Shown in pieces: positions 37,660 through 48,638 of a stretch of DNA of 64,000 nt. Numbering within the stretch: the stretch's first letter is position 1; every line of letters begins with the position of its first letter. Source of the DNA: Halioglobus sp. Lineage in GTDB: Bacteria; Pseudomonadota; Gammaproteobacteria; Pseudomonadales; Halieaceae. The notes below the pieces were generated by a model, which did not search any database, was not told the DNA's origin, and was given only the letters and a program-made list of their open reading frames with translations. A program made the position numbers and the translations under genes. The DNA is taken from contig PABK01000026.1 in the NCBI GenBank assembly GCA_002699145.1, positions 1 to 64,000 on the forward strand. Direction: 5' to 3'.

Positions 37660-39726
37660 TCAAACCTTGGCGAAGCGCTCCCCCGCGCCGGTCCAGCGCT
37701 TGATCAGGGGGTCGATGCGCTCGGGATAATCCGCGCGTATGCGCTCGGCCATGCGCTGTACCTCGGGCAGCAGGTGGGCGTGTCCCGGCAGCTCCGCGAT
37801 GCGAAACTCCATGAGTCCCGTCTGGCGCGTACCCAGTACCTCTCCCGGCCCGCGCAGCTGCAGGTCCTTCTCGGCGATATAGAAGCCGTCGGTGCTCTCG
37901 CGCATCGCACCCAGGCGCTGCTTGCCCGTCGCGGAGAGCGGGTTCTGGTAGAGCAGGACGCAGTGGCTGGCCTGGCTGCCGCGGCCGACGCGGCCGCGCA
38001 GCTGGTGCAACTGCGCCAGGCCCAGTCGCTCGGGGTTCTCGATGATCATCAGGCTCGCCCTGGGCACGTCCACGCCCACCTCGATCACCGTGGTGGCGAC
38101 CAGCAGGGCGATGTCGCCTGCCTTGAACGCCGCCATGACCTGCTCTTTCTGCGCCGCCTTCAGGCGCCCGTGCACCAGTCCCACCGACAGGTGCGGCAGC
38201 GCGGCGGCCAGCTCGCTGGCGGTGGCCTCGGCGGCCTGCGCCTGCAGCGCGTCGCTCTCCTCGACCAGCGTGCACACCCAGTAGGCCTGGCGCCCCGCGG
38301 CGCAGGCGGCGGCCACGCGTTGCACCACCTCGTCGCGCCGGTCGCTGTCGATCAGCGCGGTCTGCACCGGTTGCCTGCCCGGCGGCAGTTCGTCGATCAC
38401 CGAGCAGTCCAGGTCGGCGTAGGCGACCATCGACAGGGTGCGCGGTATCGGCGTGGCGGTCATCACCAGCTGGTGCGGCCTGCCCTCCCCCGGCGCGGCC
38501 TTCTCGGTCAGCGCCAGGCGCTGGTGTACGCCGAAGCGGTGTTGTTCGTCGACGATGACCAGGCCCAGGCGCGAGAAGGCCACGTCGGACTGGAACAGCG
38601 CGTGGGTGCCGATCACCAGCGCCGCCTCGCCGCCGGCAATACGCGCCAGGGCGGAGTTGCGCCTGGCCCCGCGGGAGCGCCCGCTGAGCCATTCCATGCC
38701 CACGCCCAGCGGTTCGAACCAGGCGTGAAAGTTCTGCCAGTGCTGTTCCGCCAGCAGTTCGGTGGGCGCCATGATGGCGACCTGGTAGCCATTGCCGATG
38801 GCCTGCAGCGCCGCGGCGGCGGCGACCAGGGTCTTGCCCGAGCCGACGTCGCCCTGCACCAGGCGCAGCATGGGCACCGGCCGCGCCAGGTCTGCGGCGA
38901 TTTCCGCGATAACGCGCTGTTGCGCCGCGGTGGGCTGGAAAGGCAGCGTGGCGAGAAAGGCCGCGATGTCCTCCCGCCGCGGCGGCAGCGCCGGCGCGCC
39001 GTCGCGCTGCTGGTACTCGCGCAGGCGTTGCAGGGACAGGTTGTGCGCCACCAGTTCCTCCAGCGCCAGGCGCATCTGCGCCGGGTGCTCCCCCGCGCGC
39101 AACAGCTCCTGCGGCGCGTCCGGCGGCGGCGCGTGCAGGAATTGCAGCGCCGCGGCCAGGTCGTAGGGATACTGCTTGCTGGGCGGCAGCAGTTCCTGCA
39201 CCGGGGCCCGGCGCAACAGGCCCAGCGCCTGCCCGCACAACTTGCGCCACTGCGCCTGGCCCAGGCCCTCGGTGGTCGGGTACACGGGGGTCAGCGCCTC
39301 CTCCACCGGGCCGGCGTCCTCGCGCAGGTGGCGGTATTCCGGGTGGTACATCTCCAGCCCGCTGCCGCCGCGGCGCACCTGGCCGAAGCAGCGCACCCGG
39401 CTGCCCGGTTGCAGGTTGTTTTTCTGCGCCGCGGAGAAGTGGAAAAAGCGCAGGGTCAGGGTGCCGCTGCCGTCCTGCAGGCGCGCCACGAGGCTGCGGC
39501 GGCGGCCGAACACCACGTCCGCGGCGCGCACCTCGCCCTCGATGACCACGTCCATGCCCTCGCGCGCGGCGGCAATGGGCGTGACGCGGGTGCGGTCCTG
39601 GTAGCGCAGCGGCAGGTGGAACAGCAGGTCCTCGAGCTGGCGTACACCGTAGTCGGCCAGCTTCTGCGCGAGTTTCGGGCCCACCCCGCGCAGTTCCTGC
39701 ACCGACAGGCAGGCAATTCCGTCCAC
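37660..39726 (-). CDS. recG: ATP-dependent DNA helicase RecG
   Basis: 688 residues (E. coli RecG 693). N-terminal wedge/OB domain (ELRGVGPKLAQKLADYGV; DRTRVTPIAAAREGMDVVIEGEV), motor motifs LVQGDVGSGKT, APTELLAEQHW, VIVDEQHRFG, MTATPIPRT, VATTVIEVGVDVPRA and LHQLRGRVGRG, and the C-terminal TRG region. It drives replication fork regression and branch migration. It follows oxyR by 7 bases, an oxyR-recG operon as in Pseudomonas. Confidence 0.97.
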   Translation of the reverse strand: MDGIACLSVQELRGVGPKLAQKLADYGVRQLEDLLFHLPLRYQDRTRVTPIAAAREGMDVVIEGEVRAADVVFGRRRSLVARLQDGSGTLTLRFFHFSAAQKNNLQPGSRVRCFGQVRRGGSGLEMYHPEYRHLREDAGPVEEALTPVYPTTEGLGQAQWRKLCGQALGLLRRAPVQELLPPSKQYPYDLAAALQFLHAPPPDAPQELLRAGEHPAQMRLALEELVAHNLSLQRLREYQQRDGAPALPPRREDIAAFLATLPFQPTAAQQRVIAEIAADLARPVPMLRLVQGDVGSGKTLVAAAAALQAIGNGYQVAIMAPTELLAEQHWQNFHAWFEPLGVGMEWLSGRSRGARRNSALARIAGGEAALVIGTHALFQSDVAFSRLGLVIVDEQHRFGVHQRLALTEKAAPGEGRPHQLVMTATPIPRTLSMVAYADLDCSVIDELPPGRQPVQTALIDSDRRDEVVQRVAAACAAGRQAYWVCTLVEESDALQAQAAEATASELAAALPHLSVGLVHGRLKAAQKEQVMAAFKAGDIALLVATTVIEVGVDVPRASLMIIENPERLGLAQLHQLRGRVGRGSQASHCVLLYQNPLSATGKQRLGAMRESTDGFYIAEKDLQLRGPGEVLGTRQTGLMEFRIAELPGHAHLLPEVQRMAERIRADYPERIDPLIKRWTGAGERFAKV

Positions 39727-39733
39727 GAACCGG

Positions 39734-40636
39734 CTACCCGGGCTGCACGGCGCGGGTGAGCATATCGATGGCCTGGGGCCGCGGGTAGCTGGCGCGCCAG
39801 GCCAGCGCGATGCTGCGCTGCGGGGGCGGGTCGTCGAAGTGGCGCACGACCAGGCCGTTGTCGCCGTAAGTGGCGACGTCGGCCGCCGACTCGGGCAGCA
39901 CGGTGATGCCCAGGCCGCTGGCGACCATGTGCTTGAGCGTTTCCAGGGAGCTGCCCTCGACCACCGGGTGCCCGGCGGCGTGGTCCTGGCGGATGGCGTC
40001 CTGCAGCCCGGGGCAGGCCTCCAGCACCTGGTCGCGGAAGCAGTGGCCCTCTCCCATCAGCAGCACGCGCTGACGCGCCAGTGCCGCGGGATCGATACTG
40101 GCGCACTCCGCCAGCTCGTGCCCCGCGGGCAACAGCACGACGAAGCTCTCCTCGTACACTTCCCTGGCGACCACGTCCGTGGCGGTGAAGGGCAGCGCCA
40201 CGAACACCGCGTCCAGTTCCCCGCCGGTCAGCTTGACGCGCAGGTTGGCGGTGTAACTCTCCTCGATGAGCAGGGGCATCTTCGGTGCCAGCTGCTGCAT
40301 GCGGCTGACCAGGCGCGGGAACAGGTAGGGCCCGACGGTGTGGATGGCGCCGACGGCAAGCATGCTGCCCAGCGGGTCCTTGCCCAACTCGGCCAGGTGC
40401 AGCAGGTTCTGGGATTCCTGCAGCACGACGCGCGCCTGCTCTACGATGCGCTCGCCGATGGGCGTGGTGTTTACCTTGTGCCGGGAACGCTCGAACAGGC
40501 TCAGTTCCAGCTCCGCCTCCAGCTTCTTGATGGCGATGCTCAGGGTGGGTTGGCTGACGTTGCAGCGCTCCGCCGCACGACGAAAGTGCCCGGTCTCGGA
40601 AAGCGCCACAAGGTAGCGCAGTTCTGTTAGTGTCAT
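39734..40636 (-). CDS. oxyR: Hydrogen peroxide sensor OxyR
   Basis: 300 residues from ATG 40636, standard length. N-terminal LysR helix-turn-helix: LTELRYLVALSETGHFRRAAERCNVSQPTLSIAIKKLE. The redox loop shows GEGHCFRDQVLEACPG with both reactive cysteines, nine residues apart as in E. coli OxyR (Cys199/Cys208). Peroxide forms the disulfide and activates the regulon. Transcribed together with recG. Confidence 0.95.
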   Translation of the reverse strand: MTLTELRYLVALSETGHFRRAAERCNVSQPTLSIAIKKLEAELELSLFERSRHKVNTTPIGERIVEQARVVLQESQNLLHLAELGKDPLGSMLAVGAIHTVGPYLFPRLVSRMQQLAPKMPLLIEESYTANLRVKLTGGELDAVFVALPFTATDVVAREVYEESFVVLLPAGHELAECASIDPAALARQRVLLMGEGHCFRDQVLEACPGLQDAIRQDHAAGHPVVEGSSLETLKHMVASGLGITVLPESAADVATYGDNGLVVRHFDDPPPQRSIALAWRASYPRPQAIDMLTRAVQPG

Positions 40637-40688
40637 GGGTTCGGCCGCGGCTCCGGTGGCCCTAGTGTAACCAGTGAGGGAACCAGTT

Positions 40689-41555
40689 ATGAAGGGCGCA
40701 TCTGTGCTCATTATCGGCTGCGGCGATATCGGCACCCGGCTCGGCCTCACCCTGTTGGGCGAGGGCTGCGAGGTGACGGCGGTGCGGCGCAACGTCGAGC
40801 GCCTGCCCGCGGGCTTCGACGCGCGGGCGGCGGACTACACGCGGCCCGGCAGCCTGGATTTCGCCGCGGCGCTGCGCCCGGATTTCGTGGTGGCGACCTG
40901 CAACCCCTTCGACCGCTCGGAAGCGGGCTACCGCGCCGGTTTCGGCGGCGGTATGCGCAACCTGCTGGCCGGCCTGGGCGACCACCGGCCGCGGCACATC
41001 GTCATGGCCGGCAGCACGCGCGTATTCGCCGAGCGCGACGGCGGCTGGGTCGACGAGCTCAGCCCGCTGACCCGAGAGGACCCCTGGGCGCAGGCCATTA
41101 TCGAGGCGGAGGAGTTGCTGCGCGCTGCCGCCACCGACGCCACCGTGGTGCGCTTCGGCGGTATCTACGGCATTCCCGGCGGGCGCCTGCTGGCGCGGGT
41201 CAGTCGCGGCGAGCTGTGTCCGGCCGAGCCGGTCAGTTATACCAACCGCATCCATCGCGAGGACTGCTCCGGCTTTATCGGGCACCTGCTGCGCATGTCG
41301 GCCGCGGGGCGCAAGCCGGCGCCGGTATACGTGGGCGTGGACGACGCGCCGGCGCCGCGCTACGAAGTGGAAAGCTGGCTGGCGCAGCAGCTGGGCGTGC
41401 AGGCGACGGGGGAGCGGCACGAGCCGACGCGGCACAACCGCGCCGGGCACCGGCGCTGTCGCAACACGGCGCTGCGCGCCAGCGGCTACCAGTTGCTGTA
41501 CCCGGACTACCGGGCCGGCTACGGCGCGCTGATCGGCCAGGCGCGCGGCACCTAG
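40689..41555 (+). CDS. NAD-dependent epimerase/dehydratase-like (SDR) protein
   Basis: 288 residues from ATG 40689 (GAGGGA upstream). Rossmann motif SVLIIGCGDIGTRLGLTLLG, then GSTRVFAERDGGWVDELSP and a final FGGIYGIPGGRLL, the pattern of the extended-SDR group related to YeeZ. No YxxxK catalytic pair is apparent in the usual place, so it may be non-enzymatic or use different residues. Its stop overlaps that of ridA on the opposite strand. Confidence 0.85.
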   Translation: MKGASVLIIGCGDIGTRLGLTLLGEGCEVTAVRRNVERLPAGFDARAADYTRPGSLDFAAALRPDFVVATCNPFDRSEAGYRAGFGGGMRNLLAGLGDHRPRHIVMAGSTRVFAERDGGWVDELSPLTREDPWAQAIIEAEELLRAAATDATVVRFGGIYGIPGGRLLARVSRGELCPAEPVSYTNRIHREDCSGFIGHLLRMSAAGRKPAPVYVGVDDAPAPRYEVESWLAQQLGVQATGERHEPTRHNRAGHRRCRNTALRASGYQLLYPDYRAGYGALIGQARGT

Positions 41556-41935
41556 AGTGCGATGATGGCCTCGACCTCGATGGCCGCGCCCCTGGGCAGC
41601 GCGGCGACCTGTACACAGGCGCGGGCCGGATAGGGCGCTTGCAGGAAGCGCGCCATGACCTCGTTGACCGCGGCGAAGTCGTCCAGGTCGGTGAGGGAGA
41701 TGTTGATCTTCACCGCGTTGTCCAGGCTGCCCCCGGCGGCCTCGGCCACGGCTGCGAGGTTGCTGAACACACGCTCGGCCTGGGCCTCGATGCCGCCGCT
41801 GACCATTTCGCCGCTGCCCGGGTCCAGGGGAATCTGCCCGGACAGCCACACGGTGTCGCCGGCCTTCACGGCCTGTGAGTAGGGCCCGATGGCGTCGGGT
41901 GCGTCGGGCGTGGATATGATGGCGCGGTTGCTCAC
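41552..41935 (-). CDS. ridA: Enamine/imine deaminase RidA
   Basis: 127 residues. Family blocks: APDAIGPYSQAVKAGDTVWLSGQIP, VFSNLAAVAEAAGGSLDNAVKINISLTD and RACVQVAALPRGAAIEVEAIIAL; the catalytic Arg is in PARACVQV. It hydrolyses reactive 2-aminoacrylate. Adjacent to spoT, as in many gammaproteobacteria. The gene ends inside the stop codon of the convergent SDR gene. Confidence 0.96.
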   Translation of the reverse strand: MSNRAIISTPDAPDAIGPYSQAVKAGDTVWLSGQIPLDPGSGEMVSGGIEAQAERVFSNLAAVAEAAGGSLDNAVKINISLTDLDDFAAVNEVMARFLQAPYPARACVQVAALPRGAAIEVEAIIAL

Positions 41936-41971
41936 GATGGGTCTCCCAGGTGCGGGCGGTGCCCGGCGGTT

Positions 41972-44083
41972 TCAGTTTTTCAGGCGCACGACCTTGCGCA
42001 CGTGCTTGATCGCGCGCAGGCGCTTCATGATGCGGGCCAGGTGCACGCGGTTCTGCACCAGCAATTCCATGTTCACGTAGGTGAACTGGTAGTCCTTGTT
42101 ATCGGTGGATATCTTCTCGATGTTCACGCCCATACTGTTGATACGGGTGGCGATGACCGCGATCATGCCGCGGCGGTTCTGCACCTCCACGCGCAGCTCC
42201 ACCGGGTAGCTTCCGGCGACCTCGTCGTCCCAGCGCAGGGCCACCAGGCGCTCGGCGTTGTCGCGCAGGTCGGCGAGGTTGTTGCACCCGCCGCGGTGCA
42301 CCACCATACCCTTCTCCGAACTCAGGTAGCCCTCGATCGCGTCGCCCGGAATGGGGTGGCAGCAGCGCGCGTAACTGACCATGAAGCCCTCCGTGCCGCG
42401 GATGGCCACCGGTTCGCTGTCGCCCTCGCGCAGCGGGCCGGTCTCCACTTCCCGCAGCAGTTGTTGCGCCGTCACCAGCGGCAGGCGGCTGCCGCGCGCC
42501 ACGTCCACCAGCAGGTCTTCCAGGTCTTCGTAGCCGTGTTGTGCCAGGTACTGGGCCAGGTTCTCGCCGGACAGCTTGTCCAGGCTGCTGGAGAAATCCG
42601 CCAGGCTCTTGTCCAGCAGGGTGCGCCCCAGGGCGACGGAGTCCTCGTGGGTCTGGCGCTTGAGAAAGTGGTGGATATTGGAGCGGGCCTTGGCCGTCAC
42701 CGCGTAGTCCAGCCAGGAGGGGTTCGGCCGCGCCCCGGCGCTGGTGAGGATTTCCACCGTCTGGCCGCTCTCCAGCGGTTCCGACAGCGGCGCGAGGCGG
42801 CGGTTGATGCGACAGGCGACGCAGCTGTTGCCGACATCGGTGTGCACGGCGTAAGCGAAATCCACCGCGGTGGCGCGGCTCGGCAGTTCCAGGATACGCC
42901 CCTTGGGCGTAAACACATAGATCTCGTCGGGGAACAGGTCGATCTTGACGCTCTCGATGAACTCCAGCGAGTTGCCCGCGCGCTGCTGCATCTCGAGCAG
43001 CCCCTGCACCCACTCGCGCGCGCGGGCGTGACTGCCGTTGGCGGACTCGCCATCGCTCTTGTACAGCCAGTGGGCGGCGATGCCGTTATTGGCCATGTCC
43101 TCCATTTCCCGCGTGCGTATCTGCACCTCGATGGGCACGCCGTGCATGCCCATCAGCACCGTGTGCAGGGACTGGTAGCCGTTGGCCTTGGGGATGGCGA
43201 TGTAGTCCTTGAATTCCCCGGGCACGGGTTTGTACAGGCTGTGGATGCAGCCCAGCACGCGGTAGCAGGTGTCCACCGAGTCGGCGATGATGCGGAAGGC
43301 GTAGATATCCATGATCTCGGAGAACGACTTGCGCTTGGACTTCATCTTCCTGTAGATGCTGTACAGGTGCTTTTCGCGGCCGATAACCGCGACGTCGTGC
43401 CCCTCCTGGTCCAGGGTGGCCTGGATCTGGTCGCGAATTTTCTCCACCAGTTCCTTGCGATTGCCGCGGGCCTGGCGAATGGCCGCGTCGATGCGCCGGG
43501 CGCGCATGGGATACAGCACACCGAAGCCGAGGTCCTCGAACTCCATGCGCACGTTGTTCATGCCCAGGCGCATGGCGATGGGGGCGTAGATTTCCAGGGT
43601 TTCCCGGGCGATGCGTCGCGCCTTGTTGGTGTTCAGCACGCCCAGGGTGCGCATGTTGTGCAGGCGGTCGGCGAGCTTGACCAGGATGACGCGGATATCG
43701 CGGGCCATGGCCAGGGCCATTTTCTGGAAGTTCTCCGCCTGCTTCTCTTCCAGGGATTCGAACTCCATCTGGGTCAGCTTGCTGACCCCGTCGACGAGTT
43801 CCGCGACCGCCGGGCCGAACTGTTCGCCGATGGCGGATTTCTCGATGCCCGTGTCCTCGATCACGTCGTGCAACATGGCCGCGATCAGGCTCTGGTGATC
43901 CATGTGCATGTCCGCCAGAATGCCGGCGACAGCCAGTGGATGGGTGACGTAGGGCTCGCCCGAGCGCCGGCGCTGCCCGTAGTGGGCCTGCTCGGCGAAG
44001 AAGTAGGCGCGTTTTACGTGGTTGGCTTGCTCGGGGTTGAGATAGGTGCGCAGGGTGTTATTGAGGGCATCGATGGTTTGCAT
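41972..44083 (-). CDS. spoT: Bifunctional (p)ppGpp synthetase/hydrolase SpoT
   Basis: 703 residues (E. coli SpoT 702). HD hydrolase domain with RRSGEPYVTHPLAVAGIL and AAMLHDVIEDTG (about residues 45-77), synthetase domain with KSFSEIMDIYAFRIIAD, TGS domain (DEIYVFTPKGRILELPSRAT, about 395-455) and C-terminal ACT domain (RGMIAVIATRINSMGVNIEK). The HD residues are intact, so hydrolase activity is expected. Sits with rpoZ and gmk as in enterics and pseudomonads. Confidence 0.96.
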   Translation of the reverse strand: MQTIDALNNTLRTYLNPEQANHVKRAYFFAEQAHYGQRRRSGEPYVTHPLAVAGILADMHMDHQSLIAAMLHDVIEDTGIEKSAIGEQFGPAVAELVDGVSKLTQMEFESLEEKQAENFQKMALAMARDIRVILVKLADRLHNMRTLGVLNTNKARRIARETLEIYAPIAMRLGMNNVRMEFEDLGFGVLYPMRARRIDAAIRQARGNRKELVEKIRDQIQATLDQEGHDVAVIGREKHLYSIYRKMKSKRKSFSEIMDIYAFRIIADSVDTCYRVLGCIHSLYKPVPGEFKDYIAIPKANGYQSLHTVLMGMHGVPIEVQIRTREMEDMANNGIAAHWLYKSDGESANGSHARAREWVQGLLEMQQRAGNSLEFIESVKIDLFPDEIYVFTPKGRILELPSRATAVDFAYAVHTDVGNSCVACRINRRLAPLSEPLESGQTVEILTSAGARPNPSWLDYAVTAKARSNIHHFLKRQTHEDSVALGRTLLDKSLADFSSSLDKLSGENLAQYLAQHGYEDLEDLLVDVARGSRLPLVTAQQLLREVETGPLREGDSEPVAIRGTEGFMVSYARCCHPIPGDAIEGYLSSEKGMVVHRGGCNNLADLRDNAERLVALRWDDEVAGSYPVELRVEVQNRRGMIAVIATRINSMGVNIEKISTDNKDYQFTYVNMELLVQNRVHLARIMKRLRAIKHVRKVVRLKN

Positions 44084-44123
44084 TGCTCAGTTTACAGGCC
44101 GGTACCGGCGATGCCCCGGGGAC

Positions 44124-44387
44124 TTAGATGGGGGATTCGCTGGCCTCCATGACCTCGGCGAGTTCCTCCTCGGCTTCCATTTCTTCCTCGCGGCTGAGGA
44201 TGTCGTTGGTCACCAGCCCCTCGGCGATCTCGCGCAGGGCGATTACCGTGGGCTTGTCGGACTCCTCCTGCACCATCGGGTCCTTGCCCCCGGTGGCCAT
44301 CTGGCGGGCCCGCTTGCTGGCCACCATGACCAGTTCGAAGCGGTTTGCGACGTTCTCGAGGCAGTCTTCAACTGTAACGCGTGCCAT
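44124..44387 (-). CDS. rpoZ: RNA polymerase omega subunit
   Basis: 87 residues from ATG 44387; the longer frame upstream overlaps gmk. [30 protein letters not shown] is the signature of omega, with the acidic C-terminal tail. It helps assemble beta' into RNA polymerase and forms part of a ppGpp-binding site, which fits its position next to spoT. Confidence 0.96.
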   Translation of the reverse strand: MARVTVEDCLENVANRFELVMVASKRARQMATGGKDPMVQEESDKPTVIALREIAEGLVTNDILSREEEMEAEEELAEVMEASESPI

Positions 44388-44469
44388 GTTCAGTGTCTTC
44401 TCATGGGAAAAAGGGCCGGCCATTATAGCGTAGGCCCCCGGGGGGGCGTCCAGCGGAAAAAATACGCCC

Positions 44470-45998
<1,529 letters not shown>

Positions 45999-46058
45999 TG
46001 CCGTGTTGCGCCCCGGGTGCCGTTATTGGCAGCGAGTGTAGCAGCTTGGCTGTGGTGC

Positions 46059-46088
46059 TTACAGTTGCGCGACGCCCTCGCGTATACT
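46059..46088 (+). promoter_or_regulatory. Probable rph promoter
   Basis: A good -10 hexamer TATACT (46083-46088) lies 33 bases before the rph ATG. The best -35 at the right distance is only TTACAG (46059-46064, spacer 18), so the promoter is weak or activated. Confidence 0.38.
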
Positions 46089-46120
46089 GGCGCCCTTTGC
46101 CATTCCCAGGGAGTCAGTTC

Positions 46121-46843
46121 ATGCAGCGACCCAGCGGTCGCGCAGCGGATCAGCTGCGCCAGGTCAGTATCGAGCGTCACTACACCCGCCACGCCGAGGG
46201 TTCGGTGCTGGTCTGCTTCGGCGACACGCGGGTCATTTGCACCGCTTCGGTGGAGGCGGGCGTGCCGCGCTTCCTGCGCGGCTCCGGCAGCGGCTGGGTC
46301 ACCGCGGAATACGGCATGCTGCCGCGCTCCACCGGTTCGCGCATGGGGCGCGAGGCCGCCCGCGGCAAGCAGGGCGGGCGCACCGTGGAGATCCAGCGCC
46401 TCATCGGGCGCTCCCTGCGTGCGGCGCTGGACCTGGCGCAGCTGGGTGAGCACACCATCACCATCGATTGCGACGTGATCCAGGCCGATGGCGGCACGCG
46501 CACCGCTGCGATTACTGGCGCCTGCGTCGCCCTGGTCGACGCCATCAATTACCTGCAGCGGAAAAAACTGCTCAGCACTGACCCGCTGCTGCAAATGGTG
46601 GCCTCGGTGTCGGTGGGCGTCTACCAGGGTGTGCCGGTGCTGGACCTGGACTACCCGGAGGATTCCGCTGCCGATACCGATATGAACGTGATCATGGGCG
46701 AGTCCGGGGGCTTTATCGAGGTGCAGGGCACCGCCGAGGGTGCGCCGTTCGCGCGCGGGGAGCTGGACGCGATGCTCGACCTGGCGGCGCTGGGTGTGCA
46801 GCAACTGGTGGAAATACAGAAGGCGGCGCTGGCCGGGGGATAG
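46121..46843 (+). CDS. rph: Ribonuclease PH
   Basis: 240 residues from ATG 46121 (GGGAG upstream). Blocks: [70 protein letters not shown] and [18 protein letters not shown] phosphorolytic 3'-5' exoribonuclease that trims tRNA and rRNA ends. Followed by the convergent crc gene. Confidence 0.97.
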   Translation: MQRPSGRAADQLRQVSIERHYTRHAEGSVLVCFGDTRVICTASVEAGVPRFLRGSGSGWVTAEYGMLPRSTGSRMGREAARGKQGGRTVEIQRLIGRSLRAALDLAQLGEHTITIDCDVIQADGGTRTAAITGACVALVDAINYLQRKKLLSTDPLLQMVASVSVGVYQGVPVLDLDYPEDSAADTDMNVIMGESGGFIEVQGTAEGAPFARGELDAMLDLAALGVQQLVEIQKAALAGG

Positions 46844-46878
46844 CCGGCCGTGGCGGGGGGCGCGAGGCCGCGCCGCTG

Positions 46879-47643
46879 CTAGAGCTCGATGTCGTAGTCC
46901 ATGATCACCGGCGCGTGGGTGGAAAACTCCCGGTTCTTGTAAATCGCCCCGTAGTCGATGGCGTAGCGCAGGCCCTGGGAGACGATGTGGAAGTCGGTGC
47001 GCCAGCCGTTATCCTCGCGGTCGCCGTCCGGCCACCAGCTAAACTCGTCGTGGTCCGAGTTGATCTCGCGAAACGCGTCGACGTAGCCCGATTCCAGCAG
47101 CTCGTTCATCCACTGGCGTTCCTCGGCGAGGAACCCCGACACCGTGCTGTTGCGCTCCGTGTCCTGGACGTCCGCCGGGGTGTGGGCGATGTGCCAGTTG
47201 CCGCAGATGATGAACTCGCGGCGCTTGTTGCGCACTTTCTGCAGGTGGGCGCCGAACAGGGAATAAAACTCGTTTTTGCGTTCCTGCTGCTCGGCATCCC
47301 CGGGCGCCGCGCTGGGTGCGAGCAGGCAGGAGACGCTGAGGTTCTCGTAGTCCGCCTGTATATAGCGGCCTTCCATATCGAAATCGGCGAAGCCCAGGCC
47401 AGTCATGATCGCCTTCGGCAACTGCCGGCAGTAGATGGCGACGCCGTTTGCCTTGCCGTCGATGTCGTCGAAGAAGTAGGCGTTGTACTCCTCCGGGAAA
47501 AACTGGTTGTCCTGCAGGTCGTACTCCGAACAGCGCAAGTCCTGGACGCAAATAAAATCCGCATCCTGTTCCTTGAGCCACTCGTAAAAGCCGTTTTCGG
47601 CGGCGGCTTGTATTCCGTCAGCGCTGAAACTGATGATTCTCAT
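46879..47643 (-). CDS. crc: Crc-like catabolite repression control protein (exonuclease III fold)
   Basis: 254 residues. Exonuclease III fold starting MRIISFSADGIQAAAENGFY, as in Pseudomonas Crc (MRIIS...GIQAAAERG). Nuclease residues of exonuclease III are altered: the Asn of FNING is Ser, the catalytic Glu in LQE is Asp (VQDLRCS), the Asp-x-Asn of GDMN reads GNWH, and the Asp before the terminal His is Thr (STHAPV). The gene lies between rph and pyrE exactly where crc is in Pseudomonas. There Crc has no nuclease activity and works with Hfq to repress translation of catabolic mRNAs. Confidence 0.88.
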   Translation of the reverse strand: MRIISFSADGIQAAAENGFYEWLKEQDADFICVQDLRCSEYDLQDNQFFPEEYNAYFFDDIDGKANGVAIYCRQLPKAIMTGLGFADFDMEGRYIQADYENLSVSCLLAPSAAPGDAEQQERKNEFYSLFGAHLQKVRNKRREFIICGNWHIAHTPADVQDTERNSTVSGFLAEERQWMNELLESGYVDAFREINSDHDEFSWWPDGDREDNGWRTDFHIVSQGLRYAIDYGAIYKNREFSTHAPVIMDYDIEL

Positions 47644-47955
47644 CCGTAGCCCCTTGATATGAGAGCGTGTATGATGCCGGAGCGCGATTCGGCACGTCGT
47701 TCAAAGCATTTCCCGCGACCCGCGGCCCTGGGGTCCGCGGCACGTGTCACCGGGGAAGCCGGACCAGCGGTAAAGGCTGCCGGGTAAAATGTCCGGGCCC
47801 CGCCACCACGGGTTTATTGGGGTGTCTCGTTCGGCTGTTGCGCTCGGGCGAGGGTATGCCCGGGTACGGTGAACGGAGTGTGGCGCGGCCAGAATTGCGT
47901 ATTCTATAGCCAAAAATCGCAAATACAATGCCTCCTCCAGGAACGTCATCACAGC
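47644..47955. other. Divergent crc-pyrE intergenic region
   Basis: 312 bases between the divergent crc and pyrE genes. An AT-rich stretch with TATAGC and TACAAT-like elements lies at about 47893-47930, 30-60 bases before pyrE, and probably holds its promoter. No convincing -35/-10 pair at 16-18 spacing, no attenuator hairpin with U-run and no open frame of note were seen. Confidence 0.4.
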
Positions 47956-48600
47956 ATGCACAGCTACCAGACTGAATTCATCGAACTGGCCCGACAGTAT
48001 GACGTCCTGAAGTTCGGAGAGTTCACCCTCAAGTCCGGCCGTATTTCACCCTATTTCTTCAACGCAGGCGCCTTCGACAGCGGCGCCGCGCTGGCCGCCC
48101 TGGGGCGCTGCTACGCGCAGTGTATCGTCGACGCCGGGGTGGAGTTCGACGTCCTGCTCGGCCCGGCCTACAAGGGCATTCCGCTGGCAGCCGCCACGGC
48201 GGTCGCCCTGGCCGACGCCCACGGCAGGGATGTGCCCTTTGCCTACAATCGCAAGGAGGCCAAGGCCCACGGCGAGGGCGGCAACCTGGTGGGGGCGCCG
48301 CTGGCGGGGCGGGTGCTGGTCATCGACGACGTCATCACCGCCGGCACCGCGGTGCGCGAGGTGATCGGCCTGATCGAGGCCGCGGGGGCGGCGCTGGCGG
48401 GGGTGGTGATAGGCCTGGACCGCCAGGAGCGTGGCTCGGGGGAGCTGTCCGCGGTGCAGGAAGTGGAGCGCACCAGCGGCGCCCCGGTGTTCGGCATTAT
48501 CACCCTGGCGGACCTGATCGAGTACCTGCAGGCCAGCGGCGCGGGGCCGGCGGGGGCGCTGGTCAATATGCAGGATTACCGCAGTCGCTACGGCGTTTGA
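47956..48600 (+). CDS. pyrE: Orotate phosphoribosyltransferase
   Basis: 214 residues from ATG 47956 (E. coli PyrE 213). [69 protein letters not shown] and the PRPP-binding [16 protein letters not shown]. Makes orotidine monophosphate in pyrimidine synthesis. The frame runs further upstream but without similarity. Confidence 0.97.
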   Translation: MHSYQTEFIELARQYDVLKFGEFTLKSGRISPYFFNAGAFDSGAALAALGRCYAQCIVDAGVEFDVLLGPAYKGIPLAAATAVALADAHGRDVPFAYNRKEAKAHGEGGNLVGAPLAGRVLVIDDVITAGTAVREVIGLIEAAGAALAGVVIGLDRQERGSGELSAVQEVERTSGAPVFGIITLADLIEYLQASGAGPAGALVNMQDYRSRYGV

Positions 48601-48638
48601 CCTTGTACCGGCCCAAGGCAGGCAATATATTGAAGCCT

